64,000 nt of DNA. It comes from Fulvivirga maritima (GTDB lineage Bacteria; Bacteroidota; Bacteroidia; Cytophagales; Cyclobacteriaceae). How positions within the stretch are numbered: position 1 is the stretch's first letter; each line of letters begins with the position of its first letter. The position numbers and the translations under genes were made by a program. Of this stretch, positions 46,462 to 56,364 are shown in pieces. A model generated the notes under the pieces. The model did not search any database, was not told the origin of the DNA, and was given only the letters and a program-made list of their open reading frames with translations. The stretch is from NCBI RefSeq assembly GCF_021389955.1, contig NZ_CP089980.1, positions 173,501 to 237,500 of the forward strand. Direction: 5' to 3'.

Positions 46462-47589
46462 TTAACAATACTTCTCTACCCAAAGCAGATTCTCCTCCAC
46501 AAATTCATTATAATGATTATTGCCATTTCTGTTATCTAACAAAGTGGCGTAGTGAAAGGCCATTTCCTCAAACCATAATTGGAGCTTTTCGGTGTAATAT
46601 TCACCTTCATTTTCTGTTTGCAAATGATCAAGCGGCAATGCTCCATTTATAGCAAGCTTAACAGTAGGCTTATCTTTACGAGCCATACATTTAAACACAA
46701 TTCCTGAGTACATATAAAAGTACACAAACATAAAGTCTGACTTACGCACCTTCAAAGAAGGAAACTGAGCTTCAAATATTTTTCTGGCTGTTACAAAGTC
46801 TCCTTTTATAGATAGATAAGGGAGTAGCTGGCAATATACTTCTACTTCCTCTGTTGTTCCATTAAGTTCTTTTAGTGTTTTATAAAGCATGTCCTCTGCC
46901 AGTGCCTCCTCTCCCAGCTCTATAGCAGGTATGATCAATTTCGGATAAGTAATCATAGGAACTTCAGCGCAAGTAAGCTTTCCGCTAAGTATGGGTTGAG
47001 CCATTTCAATGGCCGTTTTATAATCTTTTGTATCTATGAATACATCCAAAATGCTATTCAGCTCACACGCAGAGCAATCCATTAACCGCTCCCACTTGGC
47101 CGGCGCTCTTTTATAAGCCTCATAGGCCTCCAGTGTCTTTTCATGTTTACCTAAAGAAGAATATACTTTTAAAAAACAGTATTGGATAACCCTGTCTGTA
47201 GCCCCAAAATCACGATAACGGCGCTCAAACTCGCTAAGTAATGAATTGATCTTTTCTAATGAGATATTATGAAAACCGGGCAATAAATTAATCACCCATT
47301 TAAAAGCCCATAATACGGAGCTATATCTAAACCTACCGGGGTGCTCATCACAGATCTTCAGAAACCATGGATATTGAGCTATCATTTCCTCTTGATAATT
47401 AAGAAAACAACATTGCTGCAAAAACTCATATCGGGCCTCGAACTCCAAGTCCAGATCTTTAAAGAACATAGCTTTGCGTATACATTTAAAAGCCAAATCT
47501 TTATTATCAAGAGTGGTTTTAGCTCCTTTTAGATAATTAACAGCATTATAAACATCTTCAACAGTATCTAAATTATTATACGCTGCCAT
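46462..47589 (-). CDS. Helical-repeat (TPR-like) partner of HSP90-like protein
   Basis: 375 residues, almost all helical, with TPR-like helix pairs (for example KVYSSLGKHEKTLEAYEAYK, ~146, and AIELGEEALAEDMLYKTL, ~226). There is no signal peptide or membrane helix. It starts one base after the HSP90-like gene ends, so the pair is co-translated. TPR proteins are classic HSP90 co-chaperones, and a client-adaptor role is the simplest reading (inference). Confidence 0.7.
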   Translation of the reverse strand: MAAYNNLDTVEDVYNAVNYLKGAKTTLDNKDLAFKCIRKAMFFKDLDLEFEARYEFLQQCCFLNYQEEMIAQYPWFLKICDEHPGRFRYSSVLWAFKWVINLLPGFHNISLEKINSLLSEFERRYRDFGATDRVIQYCFLKVYSSLGKHEKTLEAYEAYKRAPAKWERLMDCSACELNSILDVFIDTKDYKTAIEMAQPILSGKLTCAEVPMITYPKLIIPAIELGEEALAEDMLYKTLKELNGTTEEVEVYCQLLPYLSIKGDFVTARKIFEAQFPSLKVRKSDFMFVYFYMYSGIVFKCMARKDKPTVKLAINGALPLDHLQTENEGEYYTEKLQLWFEEMAFHYATLLDNRNGNNHYNEFVEENLLWVEKYC

Positions 47590-47590
47590 A

Positions 47591-49357
47591 TTAATAGGTT
47601 TTATTTAAAATATACATCAGGTTTTTATTCATTCCTTCCAGCTCCTCCTGGTTTAGAGGGTAATGCCCCATAAGCATAGCATTAAAATAAAGAGACTGAA
47701 TAAGCGCCTCCTCCATGCCTTCATGAGCCTTTTCTAAAAGTTTTTTTACTATAGGGTTATTATAATTCAGATACAATTTAGAGTTAAATGAAGCTGATGG
47801 TTCATAAACAGCCCCTGTTATACCTGCCCAGAGATCATTACTTTCTTCTTGTATTCTACCCACATCTCTATCCATCAGTTTTTTATTAGAGAGGTTATAA
47901 ATGGCTGGTATATTATCCGGTTCAAACTGTTTTATTTCAAGCTCGCAATCGTAATTAAGCAGGTAATCCTGAAGGCGCATGAGCCTCTCCTGAGTTTGAT
48001 CATATACCTCAATATCCAGAGGCATTAAAATATTGCCAAAATGCTCTGTATCAATTCTTTGATAAACATGATCACTATCTTGCCTACTGGCTAGAAGTAA
48101 AATATCGGCATCATAAATATAGCCGGCATTAATTATTAACCTATTTTGAGCCCGTGCAATAGGCACTATCTGTCTGAAATCATCTATATCAGGCACATAG
48201 GTAATTGTTTTTCCTCTTTTCTTTATCTGCTCTAAGCTAAGCGGCCCTTCTGAGGTAGGGAAGATAAACCAGTTGGCTATGAAATTAAAGAAATCAACAT
48301 TATTAAGCGCAGTGCTCTTTAGCGCCTGATTATGAATAGAAATAATATTTTCCAGCGACTTAGGAGAGGTTTGACTAAGGCCTATTAAATATTCTATAAT
48401 TGAAGCTCCTAACTCTTCTTGTACCTCATAAAAAGCTTTGTCTTTATACAAGTCTTCTCTTGATGCCGTAGGTGCCAGGTTAGAAGAATTAACCACTGCT
48501 TTCACAAAAAAGGCCCATTCTGGTAGCAGATCTTTATTATCTGTAGAAATGAGCATATTTTTTATATATACATGATTATGCTGAGCTGTGGCCACACCTG
48601 TAGGCCTCGGAAAAACATAGCCGATACCTCTCGTTTTGCCTGTGGAATCAGTTAAAGGGATGTAATTAGAAAAGTTTTCATTAAACACTTCTCTTCCAAA
48701 ATTCAAAATTGTATCACCCTGTGCTCGGCCATTGCTCCACGGGAAATAGTTAATAATCGTTTCTCTCTTCTCTCCATCAATAAAAACCTCTATAGGAATT
48801 CCTAAAAACTCACCATATAGCTTCAATAAACCTACCAACTGCTCAGGATGCATTTTTAGCTCTTCCTTAATTTTCAAAGTTACAGTAGTACCCACTTCCT
48901 GAGAGGCCGGACTTACTTCAGTGCTGTACGTTCCATCTACACGGCCATTCCAAACAACTACTTCTTCCGCCTTTAAAGATTTAGTAATTACATTAATCTC
49001 ATCGGTAACCATAAAACAGGATAGCAAACCAATACCAAACTGCCCTATAAAATCTTCTGACCTTCTGCGTAAAGCATCTTGACTTTTGGAGCTTGAACCT
49101 ATCCTTGATAAGAATTCTGTAACCTCCTCTTGAGTAAGGCCAATACCATTATCCTTTACTTTTAGCACCTGCTCATCATCTCTATGAAACAGTTCTACCT
49201 CTATAAATTCATTAAAAGTATCTTCCTTTTTCCTCGCACTAATGGCGTCTACTGCATTTTGTAGCAGTTCTCGTATAAAAACTTCTTTATGAGAGTATAG
49301 GTTATCAGAAAGCACTTTGAGCAGTCCTGATAAATTCACTTGAAATATTGATTCCAT
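47591..49357 (-). CDS. Divergent HSP90-family chaperone
   Basis: About 588 residues; the start at 49357 gives MESIFQVNLSGLLKVLSDNLY. GHKL motifs are complete: RELLQNAVDAI (~31), VKDNGIGLT (~69), IGQFGIGLLSCFM (~104) and GTTVTLKI. The middle domain is recognisable (REDLYKDKAFYEVQEELG). It is more distant from standard HtpG than expected for a housekeeping copy and lacks the charged linker. With its helical-repeat partner it may serve special clients. Confidence 0.87.
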   Translation of the reverse strand: MESIFQVNLSGLLKVLSDNLYSHKEVFIRELLQNAVDAISARKKEDTFNEFIEVELFHRDDEQVLKVKDNGIGLTQEEVTEFLSRIGSSSKSQDALRRRSEDFIGQFGIGLLSCFMVTDEINVITKSLKAEEVVVWNGRVDGTYSTEVSPASQEVGTTVTLKIKEELKMHPEQLVGLLKLYGEFLGIPIEVFIDGEKRETIINYFPWSNGRAQGDTILNFGREVFNENFSNYIPLTDSTGKTRGIGYVFPRPTGVATAQHNHVYIKNMLISTDNKDLLPEWAFFVKAVVNSSNLAPTASREDLYKDKAFYEVQEELGASIIEYLIGLSQTSPKSLENIISIHNQALKSTALNNVDFFNFIANWFIFPTSEGPLSLEQIKKRGKTITYVPDIDDFRQIVPIARAQNRLIINAGYIYDADILLLASRQDSDHVYQRIDTEHFGNILMPLDIEVYDQTQERLMRLQDYLLNYDCELEIKQFEPDNIPAIYNLSNKKLMDRDVGRIQEESNDLWAGITGAVYEPSASFNSKLYLNYNNPIVKKLLEKAHEGMEEALIQSLYFNAMLMGHYPLNQEELEGMNKNLMYILNKTY

Positions 49358-49574
49358 CCTTCCCAATTTTTAATTGCTAGCTTATTGTTACACTTAATTT
49401 AGCCTGCTTCACATTAAATTTTATAAAAAATTTAAGATCTATTAGCCGGTAAGTGAGGCCCAAAACTATGTAATTAGATTCAAAACGAAGCAATGAAGCT
49501 CCATTACCTACTTATAATTAAGCTATTAGATTCGTGATTTAATAGATTTAGCAATTAGTTTAAAAAATAAGTAA

Positions 49575-49582
49575 TATTTTTG
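49575..49582 (+). promoter_or_regulatory. -7 promoter element before LuxR-type kinase gene
   Basis: TATTTTTG matches TAnnTTTG. If it is used, transcription starts near 49589, which rules out the in-frame GTG at 49582 and supports ATG 49603 as the start. Confidence 0.4.
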
Positions 49583-49602
49583 TGCTGGAAATTTTACTAA
49601 GC

Positions 49603-51513
49603 ATGCCGGCAATTAGGTTTTTTTTTATACTTCTTCTTTTTTTCACCTTTCAAGCAAATAGCCAAGACCAAGAGCAGGATCAGTACTCTCACTTTAAAGC
49701 TTTCGGCAGATTACCTAATGAAGTAGATTATTCTCTATATCAGGCGCTGCATCAGGCACGGCTACCTATGGAGAAATTGGCTTACATGGATACCATAGGC
49801 ATTATATTTATGCGTACAGATTTGGTAGACTCTGTCATTCACTATGGCCGTGAGATGCACCAGATCATTAGCACCCTTAGCCCTGAAGAAGCCAATGTTA
49901 TTTATTACGAACAAAGAGCCTATTTTTATGAAGGAGTAGGAAAACGTGAAATTGGCCTTTTAGATGATGCCATCGCCACTTTCATAAAAGGAATAGAGCT
50001 ACCTGTAGAAGAAGATAACACCATGCAGAAATTTCTGCAATTGGGCCTCGCTAGAACCTACCTGGCCAAAAGAGAGCATACTAAAGCCAATGAAATCATT
50101 CAAAAACTGAGTACCAATCGGGACGAACTCAGCCTTACTTTGTCCATTATGCTTACTAAGGCAGATTATTACTTCAGTAAAAGTAACCTGGATTCTGCCA
50201 TAGTCACTTATAATCAGGTACTCCATGAAGAAAAGATTGATAATTACCCTAAACTAAAATTGCACGCACAAGTTCACCTGGGTATTATTCAATCCATAAA
50301 TGGAGCTAAAGAAGAGGCTTTATCGGTTTTCTTAAAAGTGAAAGATCAGGCTCTGGAAAATGGATTTTATGATTTATACATTAAATCCATTCTTCATGAA
50401 GGTAAAATTTACAGCGAGCAAAAAGATTATACTATAGCCGAAGCCGCGTTAAGCATGGCCTACATTAACTCTGTTTCATGGAATAGACTCATGTTACAGC
50501 GACGAGTAATAAGAGCTTTAGTTGACCTTTATGTTACCAAAGAAGATTATAAAAATGCTTTTAGTCTTATGACTCAGGATGCTTCCATTACCAGAATGAT
50601 ATCAAATAAGCAAAATCAACTGCAGTTAAGAGACATAGAGCTAAAGTATGAGACCCTGCAAAAAGAACGCAAAATTGATAATTTACAGAAGGAGCAAATC
50701 AAAAAAGAAGCTGAAATAAGCAGGCAAAAAACCATAAAAAATGCAATTCTAATCGGTTTCTTCGTAATTCTGGCTCCCATTATCCTTCTACTTGTGGTAT
50801 ACTACCAAAAGCTACAAGCCCAAAGTTTGCTTAACAAGCAGCAAGAAGAACTTAACAAGCAAGAGGTTCAATCCTTATTACAATCTCAAGAATTACAACT
50901 TGCCAAAACCTCTATAGCAGCCCAAAATGAAGAGCGCAGCAGAATAGCTCGTGAGCTGCATGACAGTATTGGAGGCAACCTGGCAGGTATAAAATTACAA
51001 ATGAATAACATTACTCACCAGGATGCATATATAAAACAGCTGATGCAACAGCTGGACACCACTTATGAGCAAGTAAGAGAAATATCTCATAGCCTTATAC
51101 CCAAAGTTTTCAAAGATCAGGCCTTTACCCAGCTGGTATCTGCTTACATCACTAACTTATCAAACACGCAAGAGACACAACTACATTTCAATGTTTATCC
51201 TGAATCAGAAATTGATCAGTTAGATCAAAAACTACAGGTAATGCTCTTTAACCTGATCAAAGAACTGGTTACTAATGCCTTTAAACATGCTAAAGCCACT
51301 GTTATTAATTTACAGCTCAGCTTACTGGTAGATGAAGGCACTATTGAATTACTTTATGAAGACAATGGAGTAGGTTTCGATATCAACAAAACAGGTAAAG
51401 GTATTGGTTTAAAAAATATGGAACACCGGGTAGAAACCTTCAGTGGAACCATGGCTATAGATAGTGCAGAAAATAGAGGAACAGTGATTAGTATAAGTAT
51501 CCCAAAAGCTTAA
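49603..51513 (+). CDS. NarL-type sensor histidine kinase with TPR region
   Basis: About 636 residues from ATG 49603, giving the signal peptide MPAIRFFFILLLFFTFQANS. A TPR-like sensor spans ~100-350, a membrane helix ~383-405, then a coiled coil, HisKA_3 with RIARELHDSIGGNLAGI (~447) and HATPase with LIKELVTNAFKHA and EDNGVGFD, then GIGLKNMEHRVE. It should phosphorylate the response regulator encoded four bases downstream. Confidence 0.92.
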   Translation: MPAIRFFFILLLFFTFQANSQDQEQDQYSHFKAFGRLPNEVDYSLYQALHQARLPMEKLAYMDTIGIIFMRTDLVDSVIHYGREMHQIISTLSPEEANVIYYEQRAYFYEGVGKREIGLLDDAIATFIKGIELPVEEDNTMQKFLQLGLARTYLAKREHTKANEIIQKLSTNRDELSLTLSIMLTKADYYFSKSNLDSAIVTYNQVLHEEKIDNYPKLKLHAQVHLGIIQSINGAKEEALSVFLKVKDQALENGFYDLYIKSILHEGKIYSEQKDYTIAEAALSMAYINSVSWNRLMLQRRVIRALVDLYVTKEDYKNAFSLMTQDASITRMISNKQNQLQLRDIELKYETLQKERKIDNLQKEQIKKEAEISRQKTIKNAILIGFFVILAPIILLLVVYYQKLQAQSLLNKQQEELNKQEVQSLLQSQELQLAKTSIAAQNEERSRIARELHDSIGGNLAGIKLQMNNITHQDAYIKQLMQQLDTTYEQVREISHSLIPKVFKDQAFTQLVSAYITNLSNTQETQLHFNVYPESEIDQLDQKLQVMLFNLIKELVTNAFKHAKATVINLQLSLLVDEGTIELLYEDNGVGFDINKTGKGIGLKNMEHRVETFSGTMAIDSAENRGTVISISIPKA

Positions 51514-51516
51514 AAA

Positions 51517-52161
51517 ATGGAAAAGATGTATACGGTAATAATTGCAGATGATCATGCCATGTTTACAGATGGCCTTAAAAGTATTTTAGCTAACGAAGCA
51601 GACATACAGATAAAGCTTACTGCCTCTGACGGACAGCAAGTGATCAACTTCCTAAGAAGTCATAACTCAGACATCGATCTGGTTATTACTGACATTAATA
51701 TGCCCGATATGAATGGAGTAGCCTTAAATGGCCTTATTAAAGATGAGTTTCCACATATAAAAACACTAGTAGTAAGTATGCTGGAAGATGCTCAAAAAAT
51801 AAAGACGCTCACTGACTCTAAAGTGAATGGCTACATCTCTAAAAATTCTGAAAAGCATGAACTACTTACCGCTATAAGAACAATACTCAAAGGCAGTAAC
51901 TATTTCTCAGAGCGCATAAAAGAGGCGATGATGAAAGCCATGTTTGAAGCTAAGAATGCTCCTGAGATAATACTTACCGAAAGAGAAAAAGAAGTAATAA
52001 AACTGATAGCAAAAGAGTATACCACTCAGGAAATAGCTGACACCTTATTTCTTAGTAAGCACACTATAGAAAGCTACCGAAAAAGCCTTATTTCTAAGCT
52101 ACAGGTAAGAAATCTGGCAGGTTTAACCCGCTATGCCCTTGAAAATGGACTGGTAGACTAA
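51517..52161 (+). CDS. LuxR-family response regulator
   Basis: 214 residues: receiver domain with the acidic pair in IIADDHAMF, phospho-Asp in ITDINMPDM (~60) and Lys in YISKNSE (~105), then a LuxR helix-turn-helix (TEREKEVIKLIAKEYTTQEI, ~150-200). It pairs with the kinase just upstream. Target genes are not shown by the sequence; the membrane protein gene at 52272 follows closely. Confidence 0.94.
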   Translation: MEKMYTVIIADDHAMFTDGLKSILANEADIQIKLTASDGQQVINFLRSHNSDIDLVITDINMPDMNGVALNGLIKDEFPHIKTLVVSMLEDAQKIKTLTDSKVNGYISKNSEKHELLTAIRTILKGSNYFSERIKEAMMKAMFEAKNAPEIILTEREKEVIKLIAKEYTTQEIADTLFLSKHTIESYRKSLISKLQVRNLAGLTRYALENGLVD

Positions 52162-52271
52162 TACGCCATCCCTGAATATGGGGTAGATTAATTCACTATT
52201 TATGGTCTACCCCACGTACCACTCTATCCCCACCTTTGCATCATAGTAATCCACAAAAAATATTAAAAACT

Positions 52272-52694
52272 ATGATTTACGGAATCACATTAATTTTACT
52301 TAGCATCATTGCAGTACCTTCATTAATTCTTGCTAAAAAACCGAACGCAAAAGAATTATTAGCTAAAGTTGAACCTTACCAAGGATGGATAGGCCTGGTA
52401 TTCTGCTTCTGGGGAGTATGGGGAATCATCTCGGCTATATTAAATCTTGGCTGGCTCACCACAGCTCCTGTATGGTGGATCACCCTATTAGCTGGTAGCG
52501 TAGTAGAAGCAGGTTTAGGTTTTATGTTAGGCTTCGCGCTTATGAACAAATTATTCTTAGGTAGCAACCCTGCTGCAAAAGAAAAAGCAGCCAACTTACG
52601 TGAAAAAATAGCCCCTAAACAAGGTAAATTAGGCGTATTAGGTATAATAGTAGGATGTTGGATGATTGTTGCTTCATTCCTATTCACTATCTAA
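52272..52694 (+). CDS. Small four-helix membrane protein
   Basis: About 140 residues from ATG 52272. Four hydrophobic helices (about 1-19, 36-56, 65-88, 118-140) are separated by lysine-rich loops. Two loops share a [21 protein letters not shown] / [19 protein letters not shown] pattern, so the protein may be an internal duplication of a two-helix unit. No family is recognised. Confidence 0.7.
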   Translation: MIYGITLILLSIIAVPSLILAKKPNAKELLAKVEPYQGWIGLVFCFWGVWGIISAILNLGWLTTAPVWWITLLAGSVVEAGLGFMLGFALMNKLFLGSNPAAKEKAANLREKIAPKQGKLGVLGIIVGCWMIVASFLFTI

Positions 52695-52755
52695 TCAAAG
52701 ATACTCTAATCGCTCTTCCTTATATGTTTTCCTGAACGAGCATAATGGCGGAGCT

Positions 52756-52785
52756 GCAAGGCTGCCCCCACACAGGCAGCCTTGC
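52756..52785. other. Strong GC-rich hairpin
   Basis: A perfect 11-bp stem (GCAAGGCTGCC / GGCAGCCTTGC) with an 8-base loop lies 62 bases after the membrane protein stop. No T-run follows on either strand, so it is an atypical terminator or RNA-stability element. Confidence 0.5.
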
Positions 52786-52911
52786 GTTAAATAAAACCAG
52801 ACTAAACAGGTGACTTTCATTCATCGAAGGGGTATATAAACCATAGAAAAACTTAATACATACAAAATATTAAACAAATAAGTCAATTATTGACATCAAC
52901 CCGTATTTACG

Positions 52912-53508
52912 ATGCAAAACATATCATACCCAGTCAATTTTAAATTTAGGGTCTCTACTTTAGCCAATGACTTTGTGGCTAAAGATGCCAATGAACAAAC
53001 TTTTGCCTATGTGAGGCAAAAAATGTTTAAGCTAAAAGAAGATATCCAGATTTACGAAGATGAAAGCAGATCTAAAGTAAACTACAGCATAAAAGCAGAC
53101 AGGTGGCTTGATTTCTCTGCCGCTTACGCTTTTAAAGATAGCCAAGGAAATGAATTTGGTAAAATAGTGCGAAAAGGATGGAGATCAATCTGGAAAGCCC
53201 GCTATGAAATTATCAATAAAGAAGAACAACCTCAATTTTCTATTAATGAAGAAAACGGATGGGTTAAGGTATTTGACTCTTTGATGAGTGAAGTGCCCGT
53301 TGTAGGGATTTTTACCGGCTACATGTTTAACCCATCATACATAGTTACTGATAAGGAAGGGCAGCCTATTATAAGGTTGAAGAAAAAAGCATCTTTCTTC
53401 GGAAGAAAATTTGAGTTAACAAAAATAGGCATGGTAAAACCTGAAGACTCAGAAAAAATAATGCTAGGCCTTATGATGATGATCTTACTAGAGCGACGCA
53501 GAGGATAA
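52912..53508 (+). CDS. LURP-one-related (scramblase-like fold) protein
   Basis: 198 residues with the LURP-one/scramblase barrel pattern of repeated strands (FVAKDANEQTFAYVRQKMFKL, then VFDSLMSEVPVVG, then YIVTDKEGQPIIRLKKK) and a short C-terminal hydrophobic helix (~183-193). The family is present in plants and bacteria with no clear bacterial function. It is a single gene followed by a terminator. Confidence 0.75.
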   Translation: MQNISYPVNFKFRVSTLANDFVAKDANEQTFAYVRQKMFKLKEDIQIYEDESRSKVNYSIKADRWLDFSAAYAFKDSQGNEFGKIVRKGWRSIWKARYEIINKEEQPQFSINEENGWVKVFDSLMSEVPVVGIFTGYMFNPSYIVTDKEGQPIIRLKKKASFFGRKFELTKIGMVKPEDSEKIMLGLMMMILLERRRG

Positions 53509-53527
53509 AGAAAAGATAAAGTTTTAG

Positions 53528-53564
53528 AAAAGCACCTTAAATATTTGAGGTGCTTTTTTATTTT
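53528..53564 (+). terminator. Intrinsic terminator
   Basis: A stem of about 14 bp (AAAAGCACCT / AGGTGCTTTT, extended inward by AAAT/ATTT) is followed by a T-rich tail. Confidence 0.87.
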
Positions 53565-53664
53565 AGCACTAGGCATAAACAGACTTAAGCATATTTCCCT
53601 CCTACCGAGCATCCTTCATCAATCTTTTTGATAACTTTAATATCAAACCAAATAAAAAAACGCT

Positions 53665-54525
53665 ATGACTGGAATGCTTAAACCTGACTCTTTAAAAGAC
53701 AAAACAATTATAATTACCGGCGGCGGTACTGGCCTGGGCAGATCTATGGGTAAATACTTTTTAGAACTGGGGGCTAACCTGGTTATTACCAGCCGAAAAC
53801 AAGACGTACTAGACAAAACCGCCCAGGAATTAGAAGAAGAAACCGGTGGCAAAGTTCTTCCCATCTCCTGCGATGTACGCCAATACGAAGAAATTGAAGC
53901 AGTAATACAAGCCGCAGAAGATCAATTCGGGCAGATACACGGTATTTTAAACAATGCAGCGGGTAACTTCATCAGCCCTACAGAAAGACTCTCCAACCGT
54001 GCTTTTGATATAGTAGTAGACATTGTTTTAAAAGGAACTTATAACTTCACCCTCGCAGCTGGCAAGAACTGGATTAATAAAAATCAACCTGGCACCTTTC
54101 TAAACATAGTTACCACTTATGCCTGGACAGGATCTGGCTATGTAGTACCATCTGCCTGCGCCAAAGCCGGAGTATTGGCCTTAACCCGATCCTTAGCGGC
54201 CGAATGGGCTAAATACAATATTAGATCAAATGCTATTGCTCCCGGCCCCTTCCCTACTGAAGGCGCATGGAAAAGATTATTTCCCGGAGACTTAGCTGAA
54301 AAAATAGATCCATTGAAACGGATTCCATTAAAACGATTTGGAGAACATCAGGAATTAGCTAACCTGGCGGCTTACCTGATGAGCGAATATTCTGCTTATG
54401 TTAATGGAGAAGTGATCACTATAGATGGCGGAGAATGGCTCAATGGTGCCGGTGAATTTAATAACCTGGAAGCGGTGCCGCAGGAAATGTGGGATCAAAT
54501 GGATAAAATGAGAAATAAAAAATAA
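53665..54525 (+). CDS. SDR oxidoreductase, 2,4-dienoyl-CoA reductase-like
   Basis: 286 residues. TGGGTGLG (~16-23) is the NADPH-binding turn, followed by NNAAGNF (~97). The segment GSGYVVPSACAKAGVLALTR (~165), then SLAAEW, resembles the active site of mitochondrial-type 2,4-dienoyl-CoA reductase, which keeps Ser-x-x-x-x-Lys but not the classical YxxxK. It probably works in beta-oxidation of unsaturated acyl-CoA. Standing alone, its exact substrate is inferred. Confidence 0.88.
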   Translation: MTGMLKPDSLKDKTIIITGGGTGLGRSMGKYFLELGANLVITSRKQDVLDKTAQELEEETGGKVLPISCDVRQYEEIEAVIQAAEDQFGQIHGILNNAAGNFISPTERLSNRAFDIVVDIVLKGTYNFTLAAGKNWINKNQPGTFLNIVTTYAWTGSGYVVPSACAKAGVLALTRSLAAEWAKYNIRSNAIAPGPFPTEGAWKRLFPGDLAEKIDPLKRIPLKRFGEHQELANLAAYLMSEYSAYVNGEVITIDGGEWLNGAGEFNNLEAVPQEMWDQMDKMRNKK

Positions 54526-54566
54526 GAAGTCCTTCTCCTAATTTCTACTCACATAGCATTATCCTA

Positions 54567-54574
54567 TATCTTTG
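54567..54574 (+). promoter_or_regulatory. -7 promoter element before bio operon
   Basis: TATCTTTG matches TAnnTTTG and lies 54 bases before the bioF start at 54629. No clear TTTG box is seen at the right spacing upstream. Confidence 0.4.
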
Positions 54575-54628
54575 TCTGTTTAATCAGAAAAGAATTTTAA
54601 TGCGGCCCAGCATCTGCTGAATGTGAAC

Positions 54629-55753
54629 ATGAAACTTGAGGAGCAATTAAACCAAAAACTGATAGCCAGGCAAGAGCAAAACTCGCTCAGAAGCCTGGTT
54701 ACTACAGATAAGCTAATAGACTTTAGCTCTAATGACTACTTGGGACTTGCCAGATCAGAAGAGTTATATCAGCTTATCAAAACCAAAACTGATAGTTTAA
54801 AGAAAAATGGAGCTACAGGCTCCAGACTTTTGGCCGGTAATTATGACTATATCGAATATGTAGAGCATAAACTATCTGAAATTTTTCAATCAGAAAAGGT
54901 CCTTATTTTCAACTCTGGCTATAATACCAATTTAGCCGTTCTATCCTCCATTCCTCAAAAAGGCGATACCATTCTTTATGATGAAATGTCGCACGCATGC
55001 ATAAAAGATGGAGCACGCCTCAGCTTGGCTAATCGTTACAGCTTCAGACATAATAATCTTGACGATCTAAGAAAAAAGCTAGGTAAAGCCAGCGGTCAAA
55101 TTTTCATTGTAGCCGAGGCCATTTACTCCATGGATGGAGATCAATGCCTTTTGCCTGAGCTCATTGAACTTGCGCAAGAATATGAGGCTGAAATAATACT
55201 AGATGAAGCACACAGCACTGGCGTAATGGGAGCAACAGGCAATGGGTTAAGTGGCGCTTTGGAGGTTCAAAATAACATTTTCGCAAGAATATATACTTTC
55301 GGTAAAGGCATGGGAATACACGGGGCCGCAGTAGCAGGGTCAGCCACGCTAATTAACTACCTGATCAATTTTGCCCGGCCTTTTATTTACACTACTGCTC
55401 CTGCACCGCATCAGGTGGCGTCTATTGAAGCGGCTTTTGAATTTTTATTGGAGCATACTCATTTGCAAAAATCTCTTGCCGATAACATTCAATATTTCAA
55501 AAAGTGCATTAATAAACTCAATGGAAAATTTAAGCTCACCCCCAGCAACCACGCTGTCCAAGGTATAATTATTCCAGGTAACGAAAATGCGAGACAAGCA
55601 GCCATATCACTTCAAAATAAGGGATTAGATGTTAGGGCCATTTTAGCACCTACCGTAAAAAAAGGAACGGAGAGGTTGCGCGTATGTCTGCATTCATTTA
55701 ACTCTCATGATGAAATTTGCCATTTGATTGATAGCTTAGCGGCTTTATCATGA
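54629..55753 (+). CDS. bioF: 8-amino-7-oxononanoate synthase
   Basis: About 374 residues from ATG 54629 (an in-frame GTG lies six bases earlier). Blocks: FSSNDYLGLARS (~30), GATGSRLLAGNYDY, LDEAHSTGVMG (~190) and the PLP Lys in YTFGKGMGIHGAA (~225). It joins pimeloyl thioester and alanine in biotin synthesis. The stop overlaps the bioD start (ATGA). Confidence 0.93.
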   Translation: MKLEEQLNQKLIARQEQNSLRSLVTTDKLIDFSSNDYLGLARSEELYQLIKTKTDSLKKNGATGSRLLAGNYDYIEYVEHKLSEIFQSEKVLIFNSGYNTNLAVLSSIPQKGDTILYDEMSHACIKDGARLSLANRYSFRHNNLDDLRKKLGKASGQIFIVAEAIYSMDGDQCLLPELIELAQEYEAEIILDEAHSTGVMGATGNGLSGALEVQNNIFARIYTFGKGMGIHGAAVAGSATLINYLINFARPFIYTTAPAPHQVASIEAAFEFLLEHTHLQKSLADNIQYFKKCINKLNGKFKLTPSNHAVQGIIIPGNENARQAAISLQNKGLDVRAILAPTVKKGTERLRVCLHSFNSHDEICHLIDSLAALS

Positions 55754-56364
55754 ACTACTTTATATCAGCAATAGGAACAGATAGTGGGAAAACGCTGGCT
55801 TCGGCTATAATTACCAAAGCGTTAGGCGCAGATTATTGGAAACCTGTACAAGCAGGAGACCCCACAGATAGCAACTCCATCAGGCAGTGGCTTGGTACTG
55901 ATCAAATTATTCATCCTGAAGCCGTTTACTTAAAAACGCCAGCTTCACCACACTATGCAGCAGAGCTGGAAAATGTAGAACTAAAAATCGATCAGATTCA
56001 GGCGCCCAATACTAAAAACGATCTTATTATTGAAGGAGCAGGCGGCCTGATGGTACCCTTGAACCACACGGAGTTTATGATTGATCTCATTCCGCATTTC
56101 AACGCAGAGTTAATTCTCATCTGTAATGTGTATTTAGGTAGCATCAATCATACTTTATTATCTCTAGAAGCTATTAAGCAAAGAGGATACCCTTTCAAAG
56201 GAATAATTTTTAATGGTCCGGATATTAAATCTACTAAAGAAGTAATACTAAAGCACTGCCCCGCTCCATGCCTATTACATATTGCTGAAGAAGAAAAAAT
56301 TGACACCGCTGTTATCACAAAATATGCTGAGCAGCTAAAGAATAATTGGAATGAATTGGATTGA
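55750..56364 (+). CDS. bioD: Dethiobiotin synthetase
   Basis: 204 residues, near the usual size. GTDSGKTLASAII (~8-20) is the P-loop variant, YWKPVQAG the substrate block, and IIEGAGGLMVPL (~94) is conserved. It closes the ureido ring with CO2 and ATP. It overlaps bioF by four bases and bioA by fourteen. Confidence 0.93.
   Translation: MNYFISAIGTDSGKTLASAIITKALGADYWKPVQAGDPTDSNSIRQWLGTDQIIHPEAVYLKTPASPHYAAELENVELKIDQIQAPNTKNDLIIEGAGGLMVPLNHTEFMIDLIPHFNAELILICNVYLGSINHTLLSLEAIKQRGYPFKGIIFNGPDIKSTKEVILKHCPAPCLLHIAEEEKIDTAVITKYAEQLKNNWNELD

Noticed and set aside
49582..49602. GTG start for the LuxR-type kinase
   Set aside because: ATG 49603 begins directly at the signal peptide, and a -7 promoter element overlaps the GTG.
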